Of a stretch of 64,000 nt of DNA, positions 1 to 11,325 are shown in pieces. The translations under genes were made by a program, and so were the position numbers. The stretch covers positions 80,020,414 through 80,084,413 of the forward strand of contig NC_135715.1 of NCBI RefSeq assembly GCF_964656455.1. The letters run 5' to 3'. Every line of letters begins with the position of its first letter. The first letter of the stretch is position 1. The notes under the pieces are model-generated. The model was not told the origin of the DNA and did not search any database. It saw nothing but the letters and a program-made list of their open reading frames with translations. This stretch comes from Halichoerus grypus (taxonomy: Eukaryota; Chordata; Mammalia; Carnivora; Phocidae).

Positions 1-1748
1 AAGGAGAGAAAGGAGCCTGGTAGCCGGAGCAGACAGGTTCTCTCGGAGTAGCAGGTGGTCCAGCTCTCAAGGTGGGACTGTGCTGGGGTTGGATTTTATC
101 AATGTGCCTTAGGGAGCCCTTGAGGATGAGAGTAGTCTAATGGAAACAATATTTTGGGAAAGATGAGCAGTTCTTGAGCAAAAACTGAGAGCCCTTCTGA
201 CTCTGAAGTTACTGGGTTTACAACTGTCCCAGCATGAGTCTTGAACCCTATTCTCTTTATTGTAGGTTCCTGTCAGTGAGCAGGTTCTAAACAAGGTGTC
301 TTGCTGCTTTTGTCAAGTGTACTTTAGCACCCTGACACCCTAAGCATGTCTAGTCTCTAAGCAACTGTTATTTTGGGCAGAATTTATTTGTTCTATCAAG
401 AGTCTTTGGAATGAAACCAGGGAGAGAGCAAATGGTCGTCACACAATCTACGTTAGAGAAGCTTAGAGGACTTTCCCCTCTCCATGCCCCAATAAATTTA
501 TATTTATGCTATGTTTCCAGGGTGAACTGAGCTGTTCTAAGAGGTGGGGAAGAGAAGCTATAGAATTAAAGGACATCACAGGAGACATATAGTCTGTTTC
601 ATCCACAAAGATTGGCTTCAATTTAGTAATAATGATGAGGTGCTTCATTCTTTATGATGATCTAAGTTTGACCTTTTTTCAGTGAAGTCAATACAGCTAT
701 GTTCATCTCCCTCAGCTCTGATATGTCCCTTGTGAGATGACAGGTTTGGTGTTGGGTTACATGAGAATGACCTTGTCCTTATGGAGTCAGTGTTCTATAT
801 AAGTCAGGCACAGATAACAATCACTTTCTTACTTGATCGTCTCTCTCTTTCTCTCTGATGTACTTTATATAATTGTCTGTGATAACCCCACGTCTTAAGT
901 CAGCATGTCTAGCTCTATGCTCACATCTGTTCTGGGATCAGCACTTCAAAATAACAAAAATTCACGAAGAAACAAAGGGGAAAAAAGAAAAGGAACACAG
1001 CCTGAATTCCTGGTCTCATTCACAGCAAGGCCAACTTAGCTCTTGCTGACCCAGAAAGGTGCACAAGAATGGACCATGCCACAAACCAGTGAAGAGTCCA
1101 AAGCATGGCTTGAGACTTTAGGCATTTTGCATATAAATGAAGGGAAATAAAAAATGAGTAAAGGAATGAGAAACTGCTTTCAAGGGACAATTAGGAGAAA
1201 ACTGGCAGATGCTTGCCTGCAAATTCTCCTGGGAAGTTCCCCTAAGAGATGAGCTGGTCGTGGAGGTTCTGAAGTTTTGCCTGCCGTCACTCAGAGGAGA
1301 CAGCAAAGGGTCAGATCTGCTTTGTAAAGTGCATCTGGGTGCTGGGGGAGGCCAGAAGTGAGAAGGACAAGAGAAAACACTTAGTACCTTTATAGGCCAT
1401 CTTACTGTGGCTGCCAAAGTATCCCCTTAGGAAATAAAGCCACTGGATGGGCTGCTGAAGTGTCATATGTGTTAATTAACATGAGACCAGCATGATGATA
1501 GCCTGGAAAACAGGTGGAGTCAGAAAAACAGGACAAACTGCATTAGTTAATTGACAGATGCAATAGTGCAGGGCCTGTCTCCAGCTCTAGGGAGAGAAAA
1601 TTGAATTAAAAAGGGTCTTGGCAGGTCTGGTCTAACGGTTCAACTGTCTCCAGCTTCAGCCACCACTACATTTGGGCAGTATTCATCTAAGAGATTTCTT
1701 TGACTCCGGACTGACGTTTCTCCTCATCTCACTTTTTCTTCCTGCTTA
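1..1748. other. unique non-coding sequence
   Basis: No repeat family, exon or RNA gene could be recognised here. Open frames are short (99 aa or less), carry no recognisable domain and show no splice or codon pattern arguing for an exon. The composition is ordinary AT-rich mammalian intergenic or intronic DNA. Confidence 0.6.
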
Positions 1749-1940
1749 GAGTTGCCAGATAAAACACAGGGCTCCCATTAGTGTTGCATTTCAGGTAAGC
1801 AACGAATAATTTTTTTGTATGTCTTAAATATTGCATAGGACATGCTTGCTTAAAAAAAAAAAGGACATACTCGCTATTCGTTGTTTAGCTGAAATGCAAA
1901 TTTAACTGGATATTGTTATTTCCTAACTCTGGCAATCCTA
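1749..1940. mobile_element. palindromic non-autonomous DNA transposon (MER53-like, tentative)
   Basis: The left half (GTTGCCAGATAAAACAC..., CAACGAATAATTTTTT) is repeated as an inverted copy in the right half (CTATTCGTTG..., CTCTGGCAATCC), so the roughly 190-bp unit is one long imperfect inverted repeat. The centre has the motif ATATTGCATAGGACAT. This length and hairpin structure match a small hAT-type mammalian element that I recall as MER53. The family name is from memory and the boundaries are approximate. There is no coding capacity. Confidence 0.65.
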
Positions 1941-2267
1941 TTCCCTGTAGAGGCCTTGGGGGTCAATCCTTTGTTGCTTGTCAGCAGGCACATTTTGGGA
2001 CATTGGCCTAAGCTCTACTGGTCTTCTTATTGAGAGGGCAAACATGAAAGTAAAACAGATTCACATTTTCTCTTTTTGCCCGTCCCTCCCAAGAGCCCAT
2101 CTGAACCAGATTTGCTTTAAGCCAGTCAATTTGAATGCATGTGGGAGTAAGTTTTTTTTCTTTTTCTTTTTAAATCAGATATCTTTTCAGCGAGAAAATT
2201 CTTACCACTCTGCAGAGGTCACATTCTTCTGAGAAGAGCGCTACAGGAATTCAGTGCCTTTCTTAAA
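1941..2267. other. unique sequence with a T-rich tract
   Basis: No gene or repeat recognised. A T/C-rich run lies at about 2150-2172. A SINE follows directly. Confidence 0.5.
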
Positions 2268-2283
2268 ACTAATGTTCACTTTT

Positions 2284-2486
2284 GGGGCGCCTGGGTGGCT
2301 CAGTCATTAAGCGTCTGCCTTTGGCTCAGGTCATGATCCCAGGGCCCTGGGATCGAGCCCCGCATCGGGCTCCCTGCTCCGCGGGAAGCCTGCTTCTCCT
2401 TCTCCCACTCCCCTTGCTTGTGTTCCCTCTCTCACTTTGTCTCTCTCTGTCAAATAAATAAAATCTTTAAAAAAAAAACAAAAAAC
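2284..2486 (+). mobile_element. Can-SINE (tRNA-Lys-derived)
   Basis: Head GGGGCGCCTGGGTGGCTCAG, B-box-like GGGATCGAGCC, CT-rich body and an AAATAAATAAAATCTTTAAAA tail. Flanked by a perfect 16-bp target-site duplication ACTAATGTTCACTTTT at 2268-2283 and 2487-2502, so both ends are secure. Confidence 0.95.
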
Positions 2487-2502
2487 ACTAATGTTCACTT
2501 TT

Positions 2503-2802
2503 AGAGGTGACCAGCAGGGGGAGCACATTCCAAAACAACACACTAGGCTCAGGCTACCTGGATGAGATCATTACTGTTGGGGCCACCTGGCATCACTCAG
2601 GCACCAGGAATTTATAGAACCCCCGCAGGCTTTGTAACTATGTGCCAAATATTTCATTTCTGACTGAGCAAAGGACAACTTGAGTAAAAGACAAACCCCA
2701 AACAAACAAACCAGGAAAAAAAACCAGCAGTAAAAGAAAAGAAGTAACAATAACAACAAAAAACTCCAATGGTAATTAGTGCAAAGAAACAACAAACCAC
2801 AC
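2503..2802. other. unique sequence between two SINEs
   Basis: About 300 bases with an A/C-rich stretch (2690-2765). No gene or repeat family recognised. The hydrophobic minus-strand frame here only reflects the A-rich composition. Confidence 0.5.
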
Positions 2803-2818
2803 GATTATATGAAAAAAC

Positions 2819-3011
2819 AAGGGCGCCTGGGTGGGTCAGTTGGTTAAGCGTCTGCCTTTGGCTCAGGTCATGATCCCAGGGTCGTGGGATCGAGCCCCAC
2901 ATCGGGCTCCCTGCTCAGCAGGAAGCCTGCTTCTCCCTCTCCCTCTGTGGCTCCCCCCCCCCCACTTGTGCTGTCTTTGTCAAATATATAAATAAAATCT
3001 TAAAAAAAAAA
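2819..3011 (+). mobile_element. Can-SINE
   Basis: Typical head and body, with a run of more than ten C in the middle. The duplication GATTATATGAAAAAAC is perfect at 2803-2818 and 3012-3027, which defines the insertion. Confidence 0.95.
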
Positions 3012-3099
3012 GATTATATGAAAAAACGGTGAATGTTTCCCTACGCCTAGGGCTGGATGGGATTTGGAAACATCATGTTCAACTTCTTAAGACTTGCTT

Positions 3100-3315
3100 C
3101 TTCTGTGAGGTATTCTCTGAGTAAGATCCCATTTCACACTCTACCTGCTCCAAAGGACTAACGCATTATCATAGTTTTGGCCCTATAGCCCCGTTGCTTC
3201 CTTTCATTTGCTTGTCTCCCCATCAAAGAAATAGGCTCTTTGTGGCATGTCTTATACTTTACATCTCTCAAAAATATGGCCATGGTGATTGGCACAAAGT
3301 AGGTGCCTCTATATC
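3100..3315 (+). repeat. L2 LINE 3'-end fragment
   Basis: The order of weakly conserved blocks (GTCTCCCCATC..., GGCTCTTTGTGGCATGTC, TGATTGGCACAAAGTAGGTGC) follows the end of mammalian L2, where a short 'general product' tail ends in GGCACATAGTAGGTGC. Old and diverged; boundaries approximate. Confidence 0.55.
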
Positions 3316-3342
3316 TCAATTATCTTGGAAAATGAAAGCATA

Positions 3343-3478
3343 TTAAAAAAAATTTTTTTAAGTAGACTCCACGCCCAGTGTAGAGCCCAATGTGGGGCTT
3401 GAACTCACAACCCTGAGATCAAGACCTGAGCTGAGGTCAAGAGTAGGCACTTAACTGACTGAACCACCCAGGTGCCCC
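3343..3478 (-). mobile_element. Can-SINE, older subfamily
   Basis: Read on the minus strand it starts GGGGCACCTGGGTGGTTCAG and runs through AGCCCCACATTGGG to an A-rich tail. It is shorter than the young copies and lacks the long CT body. Flanks share an imperfect AAAG(C/A)ATATT, a decayed duplication. Confidence 0.85.
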
Positions 3479-3631
3479 AAAAGAATATTTTTAAAGGAGA
3501 GTCCACAATCTTCCTTCATCACCCTTGATTTTGTGATTGACTCTTGGAATTAGGAAAGCACCTTCCTTATAACTACTGAAAAAAACTCATGTTGAAGCTG
3601 GATTTTCTAGATGTAAGGAGCTGTTGATGAA

Positions 3632-3661
3632 ATAGAAAACAAAACAAAACAAAACAAAACA
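3632..3661. repeat. (AAAAC)n microsatellite
   Basis: About five to six tandem AAAAC units, with no associated SINE head seen. Confidence 0.9.
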
Positions 3662-3877
3662 TGGTTTAAAATTTTTGTGAGACTAAAATATGAAAGTAGA
3701 TATTTCTTTCCAGCTTGAAAGAGAGAAAGACTTCATAATTTCTTCATAAATAATGCTGAATTGAGAACCTGTACAACTGAATTCTTGTCCTGGCTTTCTT
3801 GTCTGTTGACTGCATTTGCTGGGGCAAGACATTTAACATGTCTGTGGCTTCAGTACAGTGTTAGAGCTGGGTAGATC

Positions 3878-4023
3878 AATGGTTCCCAAACCTGACTGAT
3901 CACCAAATAACCTGGGAGCTTTAAAAACCCCACACCCAAGTAAGTCTGGGGTAAGTCCTAGAAGTTTATTTTTATAAAGTTCCCTAAGTGATTCTTATGA
4001 ACAAGTGGGCTTGAGAACCATTG
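3878..4023. mobile_element. MER5A-like hAT-Charlie element
   Basis: Terminal inverted repeats CAATGGTTCCCAAAC at the left and TTGAGAACCATTG at the right match the CAGTGGTTCTCAAA ends of MER5A. The interior has CACCAAATAACCTGGGAGC and the GTAAGTCTGGGG block of that family. Length is about 146 bp. The 8-bp duplication is no longer clean. Non-autonomous, no coding capacity. Confidence 0.8.
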
Positions 4024-5790
4024 GACCAGATCACTGGCCCTCCTGCATATGTCCATGCCTGGACCTCCAGAGAGTGACTTCGATGGTCTAGTGTGAGCTG
4101 TGTCCCCAGGTGGGTCTAACGTGCAATCAAGGTCAAGGGCCCTGGACTAGATGTTCAATAAGATCCCTTCTGACTCTAACACTTTATGGTCCGACAACAT
4201 TTACCTTGCCTTTATAAGTACTTATGTGGTAGTTTTATTGCATTTAATTAAAACGGGTGCCTTCCTATTGTGGCTTAGATCTGTAGACTAAAGGGCAAAG
4301 GTCTCATAGCCACTCCTTTACAAAGGGTCACTCTTGTTCCCAGGAAGAAGGGGATGTGGGAGTGTGGGTGAGTAAGCACAGGCCAGTTATACTATAAGGC
4401 AGACACCTGAAGTGCACATTCACCAACAGTAAGTTGAGTGTCCCAGCCATGTGCTGGCTTCCAGTAATGTGTGAGTATTGATATCTGAGTAGAGCTTTTC
4501 ATGAACAGGGATATAGACTCATTCTACAATCAATGTATTGAATTGTGATGACCTCAAGGTAACCACATTTCTAATATCTTCTATATTTTTAAATGTAACT
4601 GATGAACACATTGGGAGCACGACAGGGCTTCCACCTCGAGCCTAAATTGTGTCCAAGAGTAGGACCTGCCTGGGCATGTCTGGTTAACTGGTGGGGCAGG
4701 CCAAAAAAAGGAGGTTGGGTGGAGGCATCTCCTTGCAGGGAAGAAAGAGCAAGGTGTGCAAAGGTTGGTCCAGTACAAAAACCTTAGTCATTGGAAGGAC
4801 AGTACAACGTGTTGTCATTTTAATTTGCCTCTTGACCCAGCTTATAATGCACTTCTGGCCCAAGGAAGAGAGAGGACTAGAGTAAAAGCTCAGAAGTCTG
4901 TTCCCCACACCTGTGAAACTCTGGGGTTTGGCATCTATAAGTTCTGTGTGTTCACAGTGGCCATGCTTCATAAAAACTGAGGTTCAGCAGGAACTTGCAG
5001 GAAGTGGTGATGATCCTTGGTGCCTGGTGGACAGGGAGTTAGCAGTGGAGTGTGACAGGGCTAGAGTAGAGGGAGGGTAGGAGGGAGACTTGACCTCTCC
5101 CAGCATCCCAGGCCTCTGTAGATGTCGGGGTTCTGCATTAGCAGAGTGGAATGAGGGCTGACAGAACACAGTTTACATCATAATGCCAGTTTCTAACTCC
5201 CAGAGACCCAGTCTAGGACCCAAGCACCTGTGATCTCTTTGGGAGATTTTCTAGTTCAGTTCAGCAAATGCTAGGCTTTGTCAATTGTTCTCCACTCCTC
5301 TGTGATGAGTTACTTGGTCTTGATATCAAGAGTGTGTAAGAGATGGCTTATCTGCAGTAAGAATAGCATTGTTTCTGTGGTGAGCAAGTGACTGGAAATC
5401 CTACTAGTCTAAGTGATTACAGGCCATTTGAATCTCTAACACTGACTCCCTCTTCTCAGAACACCTGTGGAAGCTTATCAGCACCTTGGCGGCAACTTGG
5501 AGGCACCTTTCTTCTTTCCCTCCCTGTGTGGCCAGGAAGGATGAGCTGGGGTGGGGCTTAGAATAGAGTAGCCAGACCCCGGGCTGTGTCCTGGAGCCTC
5601 TGCTTTCCCAAGGAGTTGGTCCTGACACGGATTGTGAACCAGATCATCTGCCAGGGGCATCCCTCAGCTCCACTTCAGCAAACAATGAAAGACATGCTAC
5701 ACAGAAGCAAAAAAAGTTGGTCTCAGTTCAATCACTCCTTCTTACTTCTGATGCAAACTTTCAGCTCTTAGAAAATTCTGACTAAAGGTC
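4024..5790. other. unique non-coding sequence
   Basis: About 1.77 kb without a recognised repeat. Several short overlapping frames (61-95 aa) on both strands have no domain, splice-site pattern or conserved motif I can name. I see no supportable gene. Confidence 0.55.
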
Positions 5791-6210
5791 TGTGATGGTT
5801 GACTTTATATGTCAACTTGGCTAGGCCATGCTACCCAGTTTTTGGTCATACACCAGTCTAGATGTTGCTGTGAAAGCTTTTTTTTTTTCAATGTGATTAA
5901 CAGTTAAATCAATAGACTTTGAGTAAAGTAGATTACCTTCCATAATGCAGATGAGCCTCATCCAATCAGTTGAAGGACTTAAGAGAAAACAGACTAAGGT
6001 TCTCCAAGGAAGAGGGAATTCTGCCTCCAGACCGCTTTGGACTCAAGCTGTAATATTAAGTCTTCCCTGGGTCACCAGCCTGCTGGCCTGCTTTCTAGAT
6101 TTTGGACTTGCCAGCCCTGACAACTTTGTGAGCTAATTCTTTAAAATATATCTCTTTATATTTAAACATCCTATGGGTTCTGTGTCTCTGGAGAATCCTG
6201 AACTAATACA
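5791..6210 (+). mobile_element. solo LTR, ERVL-type (family unresolved)
   Basis: About 420 bp starting TGTGATGGTTGACTTTATAT and ending CTGAACTAATACA, so it has TG...CA LTR ends. Interior blocks TCATCCAATCAGTTGAAGG, CTTCCCTGGGTCACCAGCC and GATTTTGGACTTGCCAGCC belong to an abundant ancient mammalian LTR. No internal retroviral sequence is attached and the 5-bp duplication has decayed. I do not assign a subfamily. Confidence 0.75.
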
Positions 6211-6675
6211 AGCTAATGAGAGTTCTTTAAGCTCAGCCCAGTAAACCACACAGAGAACTTTTAGCATATAGAAAAGAAATCAGATGCCAAAGGCAGTTTT
6301 CTGTCATTCATCTACAACCTAAAGGAGACCTATAGGATTGACCACCTTTTAGGATGGGGTTTATATAAAAAAATCTATTAATGTTCTCATAACTAGATAT
6401 TACCATCAACTGCTCCATTTTCAAAGGCACTATTTAGAACAGATTTCCTTGTGATTTGTTCTAAAGTCATTTAACTAATCTTGGGGTGTCTGGGTAGCAG
6501 TAGGGAGGCAGACAATGAACAATCACCTTCAAGTAAGAGAAGCATGGAGTAGAGGCTCTGGTTGTGAAATATTTGAGAGGCTGTGATGAAGTGATTTGAA
6601 TTCTTAGTTTTCCTAGGAACTCAGAGAAATCAAGCTATTTCTGCTAAATCTCATGCTGGTTATAAGCTCTGTTTT
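6211..6675. other. unique sequence
   Basis: No gene or repeat recognised between the solo LTR and the next SINE. Confidence 0.5.
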
Positions 6676-6688
6676 AAAATGCAGCGTA

Positions 6689-6898
6689 GGGGCGCCTGGG
6701 TGGCTCAGTCGTTAAGCGTCTGCCTTCGGCTCAGGTCATGATCCCAGGGTCCTGGGATCGAGCCCGGCGTCGGGCTCCCTGCTCCGCGGGAAGCCTGCTT
6801 CTCCCTCTCCCACTCCCCCTGCTTGTATTCCCTCTCTCACTGTGTCTCTCTCTGTCAAATAAATAAATAAAAAATCTTTTAAAAAAATAAAATAAAAT
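6689..6898 (+). mobile_element. Can-SINE, young-looking
   Basis: Near-consensus head GGGGCGCCTGGGTGGCTCAG and the GGGCTCCCTGCTCCGCGGG block with CpGs still present, which suggests recent insertion. Tail is (TAAAA)n. Duplication AAAATGCAGC(G/A)T lies at about 6676-6687 and 6899-6910. Confidence 0.95.
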
Positions 6899-6910
6899 AA
6901 AATGCAGCAT

Positions 6911-7536
6911 GTAAACTATTTCTACAAAATAAAAGGAAATAGGGCACCCAGTAACTTTCTGGTGGATTTAAACAGCATTAGACATCAAGTCTGCAGCTCA
7001 CAGGATCACCTAGATTTGGAGGTTTGGGAACTGGAAAGATCCAAACAGTTGCCTAAATACTCTTGTGTTCTTGGCTTCTTTGGTCTTAGTGAATCAATTA
7101 TTCAGCTCTGATTATTAATGTATGAGAAGGGGAAACACAGAAAGGTGATTTCTTGAAGATTCTATTTATCTTATTCATAGTTCCCCAAATGTGTGCCATG
7201 GACTCTTAGTTCTGCAACATGATCATACGGACAAATACATTCAAAAATGTTTGGAATCTTCTCATCCTTAGGAGAGTTGCCATGTTATTAGCATTCAGAA
7301 GGTACTAAGACCCCATTAACCTCCTTCAGAGGGTGGTAGGGAAAGTCATTCAAAAGAAATGGCTGCTGATTCACCTGTGAGCTGAACCTGGGCACTCAGA
7401 GACTCCTCATCCCCTTGGCTGTCCTTGGAATGTGGGTTTCACTTGCCTTTCCTGATCCCAGAGGCTGCTCCAAGAACATAGGATTGAGATGTAATGTGGT
7501 GCTGAGAATACCTGCACTGTATACATGACTGAAACC
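6911..7536. other. unique sequence
   Basis: No recognisable repeat or exon. One 69-aa frame (6902-7111) begins within the SINE's flanking duplication and is not convincing. Confidence 0.5.
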
Positions 7537-7550
7537 AGTTAGGGCCTCTT

Positions 7551-8363
7551 TTTTTTTAAAATTTATTTAAATTCAATTTAGTTAAAATATACTGTACTTT
7601 TGCAATGATGTGGATGGACCTAGAGGGTATTATGCTAAGTGAAATAAGTCAATCAGAGAAAGACAATTATCATATGATCTCACTGTTAAGAGGAACTTGA
7701 GAAACAAGACAGAGGATCATAGGGGAAGGGAGGGAAAAATGAAACAAGACAAAACTGGAGGGGGAGACAAACCATAAGAGACTCTTATTCTCAGGAAACA
7801 AACTGAGGGTTGCTGCGGTGGAGAGGGGTGGGAGGGATAAGGTGGCTGTGCGATGGACACTGGGGAGGGTATGTGCTATGGTGAGCGCTGTGAATTGTGT
7901 AAGACTGATGAATCACAGACCTGTACCCCTGAAACAAATAATACATTATGTTAATAAAAAAAATAAAATATATATATACTGTACTATTAGTTTCAGGGGT
8001 AGAATTTCATGATTCATCAGTTGCATATAACACCCAAGTGCTCATTACATCAAGTGCCCTCCTTAATGCCCATCACTCAGTTACCCCATCCTCCTACCCA
8101 CCACCCCTCCAGCAACCTTCAGTTTGTTTCTTAGAGTTGAGTCTCCTATACTTTGCCTCCCTCTCTGTTTTTATCTTATTTTTCCTTCTCTTCCCCTATG
8201 TTCATCTGTTTTGTTTCTTAAATTCTACATATGAGTGAAATCATATGGTATTTGTCTTTTTCTGACTGACTTATTTCGCTTAGCATAATACCCTCTATAG
8301 AGTTCCATCCATGTCATTGCAAATGGCAAGATTTCATTCTTTTTGATGGCTGAGTGATATTCC

Positions 8364-8396
<33 letters not shown>

Positions 8397-8445
8397 CTCA
8401 CATCATCTTTATCCATTCATCTGTTGATGGACATACAGATTCTTT
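7551..8445 (-). mobile_element. 5'-truncated L1 3' end, minus strand, interrupted
   Basis: Read on the minus strand, this holds the last codons of ORF2 (a region with AIKKNE and MTWMEL) and an L1 3' UTR ending in a T-rich (A-tail) tract at 7551. It is bounded by a perfect 14-bp duplication AGTTAGGGCCTCTT at 7537-7550 and 8446-8459. A (GT)n run lies at about 8364-8392. A second L1 piece sits inside it at 7599-7976. Confidence 0.9.
7599..7976 (+). mobile_element. 5'-truncated L1 3' end nested in the minus-strand L1
   Basis: Contains the ORF2 C-terminal coding tail (GATGTGGATGGACCTAGAGG, GCTAAGTGAAATAAGTCA), the 3' UTR with AACTGAGGGTTGCTG, and the end AAACAAATAATACATTATG with an A-rich tail. 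Flanks repeat ATACTGTACT at 7589-7598 and 7977-7986 with extra TA units at the right, so this insertion post-dates the host L1. Confidence 0.88.
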
Positions 8446-8459
8446 AGTTAGGGCCTCTT

Positions 8460-8916
8460 AATAATCTTTTAAAATTTGGCAAGCAGAGGTAGGGATCCAC
8501 TCATCTTGATGTTGCCCAAGATAAGCCTCATATGTAAGTTCCCTTTACTTATTAAAACTGCCACCTACCAACCTGGAGTGGCGTCCTCTTTCTTTGGTCT
8601 ACATATGGGGGGAGAATTTCATATTTTACACAGGAAGCTCTGAGCTGGTTGTGACCCAACAATTAGTTAATCAGCCAGAAGATGGAGGAAATGAGCCTTG
8701 AGAGTGAGGCATCCTTGGGAAAATCCCAAGTTGGACATAGGTCTCTATGTGGGGAGGGGTGGCCTGTATGTCAGATGCTTGTGGACCACTGTGTAAGTAT
8801 GGGGACACCTGGGAAATGCAGAAGAGAAAGGAAGCTCATAGTTGCTACAGTGGGCTGGTTTCTACTGTGGGCAGTTTGGTGGCCACTGTGCCCAACTAGA
8901 GGCTGAAGCTTGAAGT
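8460..8916. other. unique sequence
   Basis: No gene or repeat recognised. The 74-aa plus-strand frame at 8682-8906 has no recognisable domain. Confidence 0.5.
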
Positions 8917-8936
8917 AGAAAATTAGAACAGCTGAG

Positions 8937-9144
8937 GGGTGCCTGGATGGCTCAATTGGTTAAGCATCTAACTCTTGATTTTGGCTCAGATCATGATCTC
9001 AGGGTTGTGAGATGAAGCCCGGGATGGGCTCCATGCTGAGCGTGGAGCCTGCTTAAGATTTTCTCTCTCCCTCTGCTCCTCCCCTCACCCCTGCTTGCGT
9101 GCTCTCTCTCTCTAAATAAATAAATAAAGATAAAAATAAATAAA
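8937..9144 (+). mobile_element. Can-SINE
   Basis: Head GGGTGCCTGGATGGCTCAAT and tail TAAATAAATAAA. The target duplication is a perfect 20 bp, AGAAAATTAGAACAGCTGAG, at 8917-8936 and 9145-9164. Confidence 0.95.
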
Positions 9145-9164
9145 AGAAAATTAGAACAGCTGAG

Positions 9165-9867
9165 ATTAGAGAAGGATGTGTGAATGTCCGATACTCTGGT
9201 AGCTTCATGGCTGGCAGACAGTGGGAGAGCAGGATAAGGAGTGAGAGGCCTTGGCATGTGTTCTCCAAACCTAGGAGGGCCTAGGATTCATCAGATGAAG
9301 ATCTGGGTATCTGTGACAAAGTTAGATGCTAAGAGGTAGGATCTCTGACAAAGTGATGAAAATGAAGAGGAGGATGTTATGGTAATTGATGAAAAAACAG
9401 ATAAAATGCCCCATGTCTTCTGGCCCCTATTATGAGGAAAATTTTAAATGTCAGTTACCCCAAAACTCCTAGGAGAAAACTTGCATTCTTTCTCTGTCCT
9501 ATGAAAGTTGAAAATCTTATCATGTCTTTGAAATGTAAGCACTCTAGAGGATAACCAAAACATTGCCCAGGGGCACTGAAGGAAAAAAAGGATAGGAGGA
9601 AGCCTTTTCAAAATACAGACTGCTGTAGTCATAAATAATAACTATCATAAATAATACTGTCATAAATAATAATGTCTCATCAGATCTTTAACCATGGCCA
9701 TTTTTAAGCCTTTTGTCATTCAGACAGTTATTTTGCTCTGATGCTTTGGCAAAAAGTGTTCCTACAAAAGTGCTTCACTTCAAGGAAATTCATGAAAAAG
9801 ATTTTTGACAAGTACAGGTTTCTGATAGCTAACATCGATTTGCCTTCTTGTGGGAGAGATAATAATG
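9165..9867. other. unique sequence with a short TCATAAATAAT repeat
   Basis: No gene recognised. At about 9630-9676 the unit TCATAAATAATA(A/C)T recurs three times in tandem with small changes. The stretch 9690-9867 may be a further unrecognisable part of the adjoining retroviral relic. Confidence 0.5.
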
Positions 9868-11325
9868 AACCTTTCAAGTGCTTCCCCAAGGCTACCTTCA
9901 TAGCCCCACAGTATGTCATGGGATGGTAGCCTGAGACCTGTCCCTGTTCTTCCCTACATCAGTATAATGGGCCCCTTACACTGATGATATCATGTTAACC
10001 TGTAAAGATTTGCCTTTGCTGCAGGACACCCTACAGGCTTTGCTGGAACACCTATGAGGGAGAGGATGGGCAATGAACCCACAGAAAGTTCAATGCCCAC
10101 ACACTGCTGTAAGGTTGTTTTGGGAGTTGTTTGGCCTGATAAGCTGTGATTAATAAGGTGCAAGCCCTAGTAGGGATTTTGGGAGTTTGGAGGACTTTAA
10201 TTCCTTACCTGGCACAGTGCCTCCATCCCTTATGCCACCTGGTAAAGAAAGGCATGTGTGGGACCTGTGATCAAAGCAGCAAGCTGCCTTTGAGAAGGCA
10301 AAAATACTACCCTGGAAGGTATGTGTCAAACACTGTGACAGAGACAACAAAATGGAAGAATGCCCCTAGGGGACAGAAAGCCAATATACCCTCACAGAGC
10401 ACCAGCTCCTGGCAGTGTACATCGTGCTCCTCCAGGTAAACCTCCCACATAGCAGCCAGTGCAGCAGCCAGTGGGATGGATGCAGAGTGGTCTGGCTGGT
10501 GATTACTCATGAACTCTGGCCATTAATCTTTTGCACTGACGGTTTGTTCTAAAAGGATTAACCCTACGGCTTGGACAATGGAAAGCTAAGTGGTAGATGA
10601 TCATAAATACCCTTTGTGGGAGCAAAATATGTGGAAAGACATTTGGGTACACCTGCAAGAGCCTAAGGTAGCCTTCACTGTTTTTCATCCTCCAGCTCAT
10701 AAGGCACTTATACCCCTTGGCAATCAGGAAGCTGATGTCCTAGCTCAGGTACAAGCCCTATTACCAACTCTTCAGTAGATACAGCAGTTTGGGTGTGTAG
10801 AAAGAGTGGCCATCACAATGCCTGAGTAGGATGGCATATTGCCAAGGATGCTGGATTGCCTTTGAGGTATAATGACTTGGTTAATACAATAAAAGCTTGT
10901 CCTATGTATTTTAAACAATGCCCAAGGAAGATGTCAAAAGAATCTGGGACCATTCACTGAAGTTCCCAACCAATGAGGGATTGGCAAATTGATTATGTTG
11001 GTTCCCTCCCTCTGAACGAGGTTCTAAATATGCCTTGGTTTGTGTGGACACTACGTCTGGCCTGACCCAAAGCTTTCCACTGTTTCTATGCAAACCAGGC
11101 TGCCACCGTTAGAATTAGAGAAGCTAAGTACCACATATGGATACCCTCCTTGACTAAATGATCATTAGGGGTCACATTTCAAAAGTCATGACATGCAAGA
11201 GTGGGCAAAGGAACATGACATTGAATGGAGGTTCCATCTTCCATATAACCTATAAGTAGCAGGGTTGGTAGAAAGAAAAAATGGAATACAAAAGCAGCAA
11301 ATTAAATTGTTTACAAGTGAGAGAA
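9868..11325 (+). pseudogene. endogenous retrovirus pol relic (RT, RNase H, integrase)
   Basis: This is a decayed copy of a retroviral polymerase gene whose product would copy viral RNA and integrate the DNA. The RT catalytic tetrad is visible as YTDD at 9977-9988, preceded in the same frame by a conserved palm segment starting near 9893. The thumb/connection region follows at about 10140-10340, an RNase H-like stretch at about 10520-10780, and an integrase core at about 10960-11310. Many in-frame stops and frameshifts (for example a stop two codons before the tyrosine-containing palm strand and another soon after) make it non-functional. No LTR, gag or env is recognisable nearby. The right end is cut by the L1 5' UTR. 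Class is not certain; the pol resembles class III/ERVL-like more than beta-retroviruses. Confidence 0.8.

Noticed and set aside
5791..6210. A complete provirus
   Set aside because: Only one LTR-like block is present and no internal retroviral sequence follows it.
8682..8906. 74-aa plus-strand frame
   Set aside because: No homology, and short. It stays unassigned.
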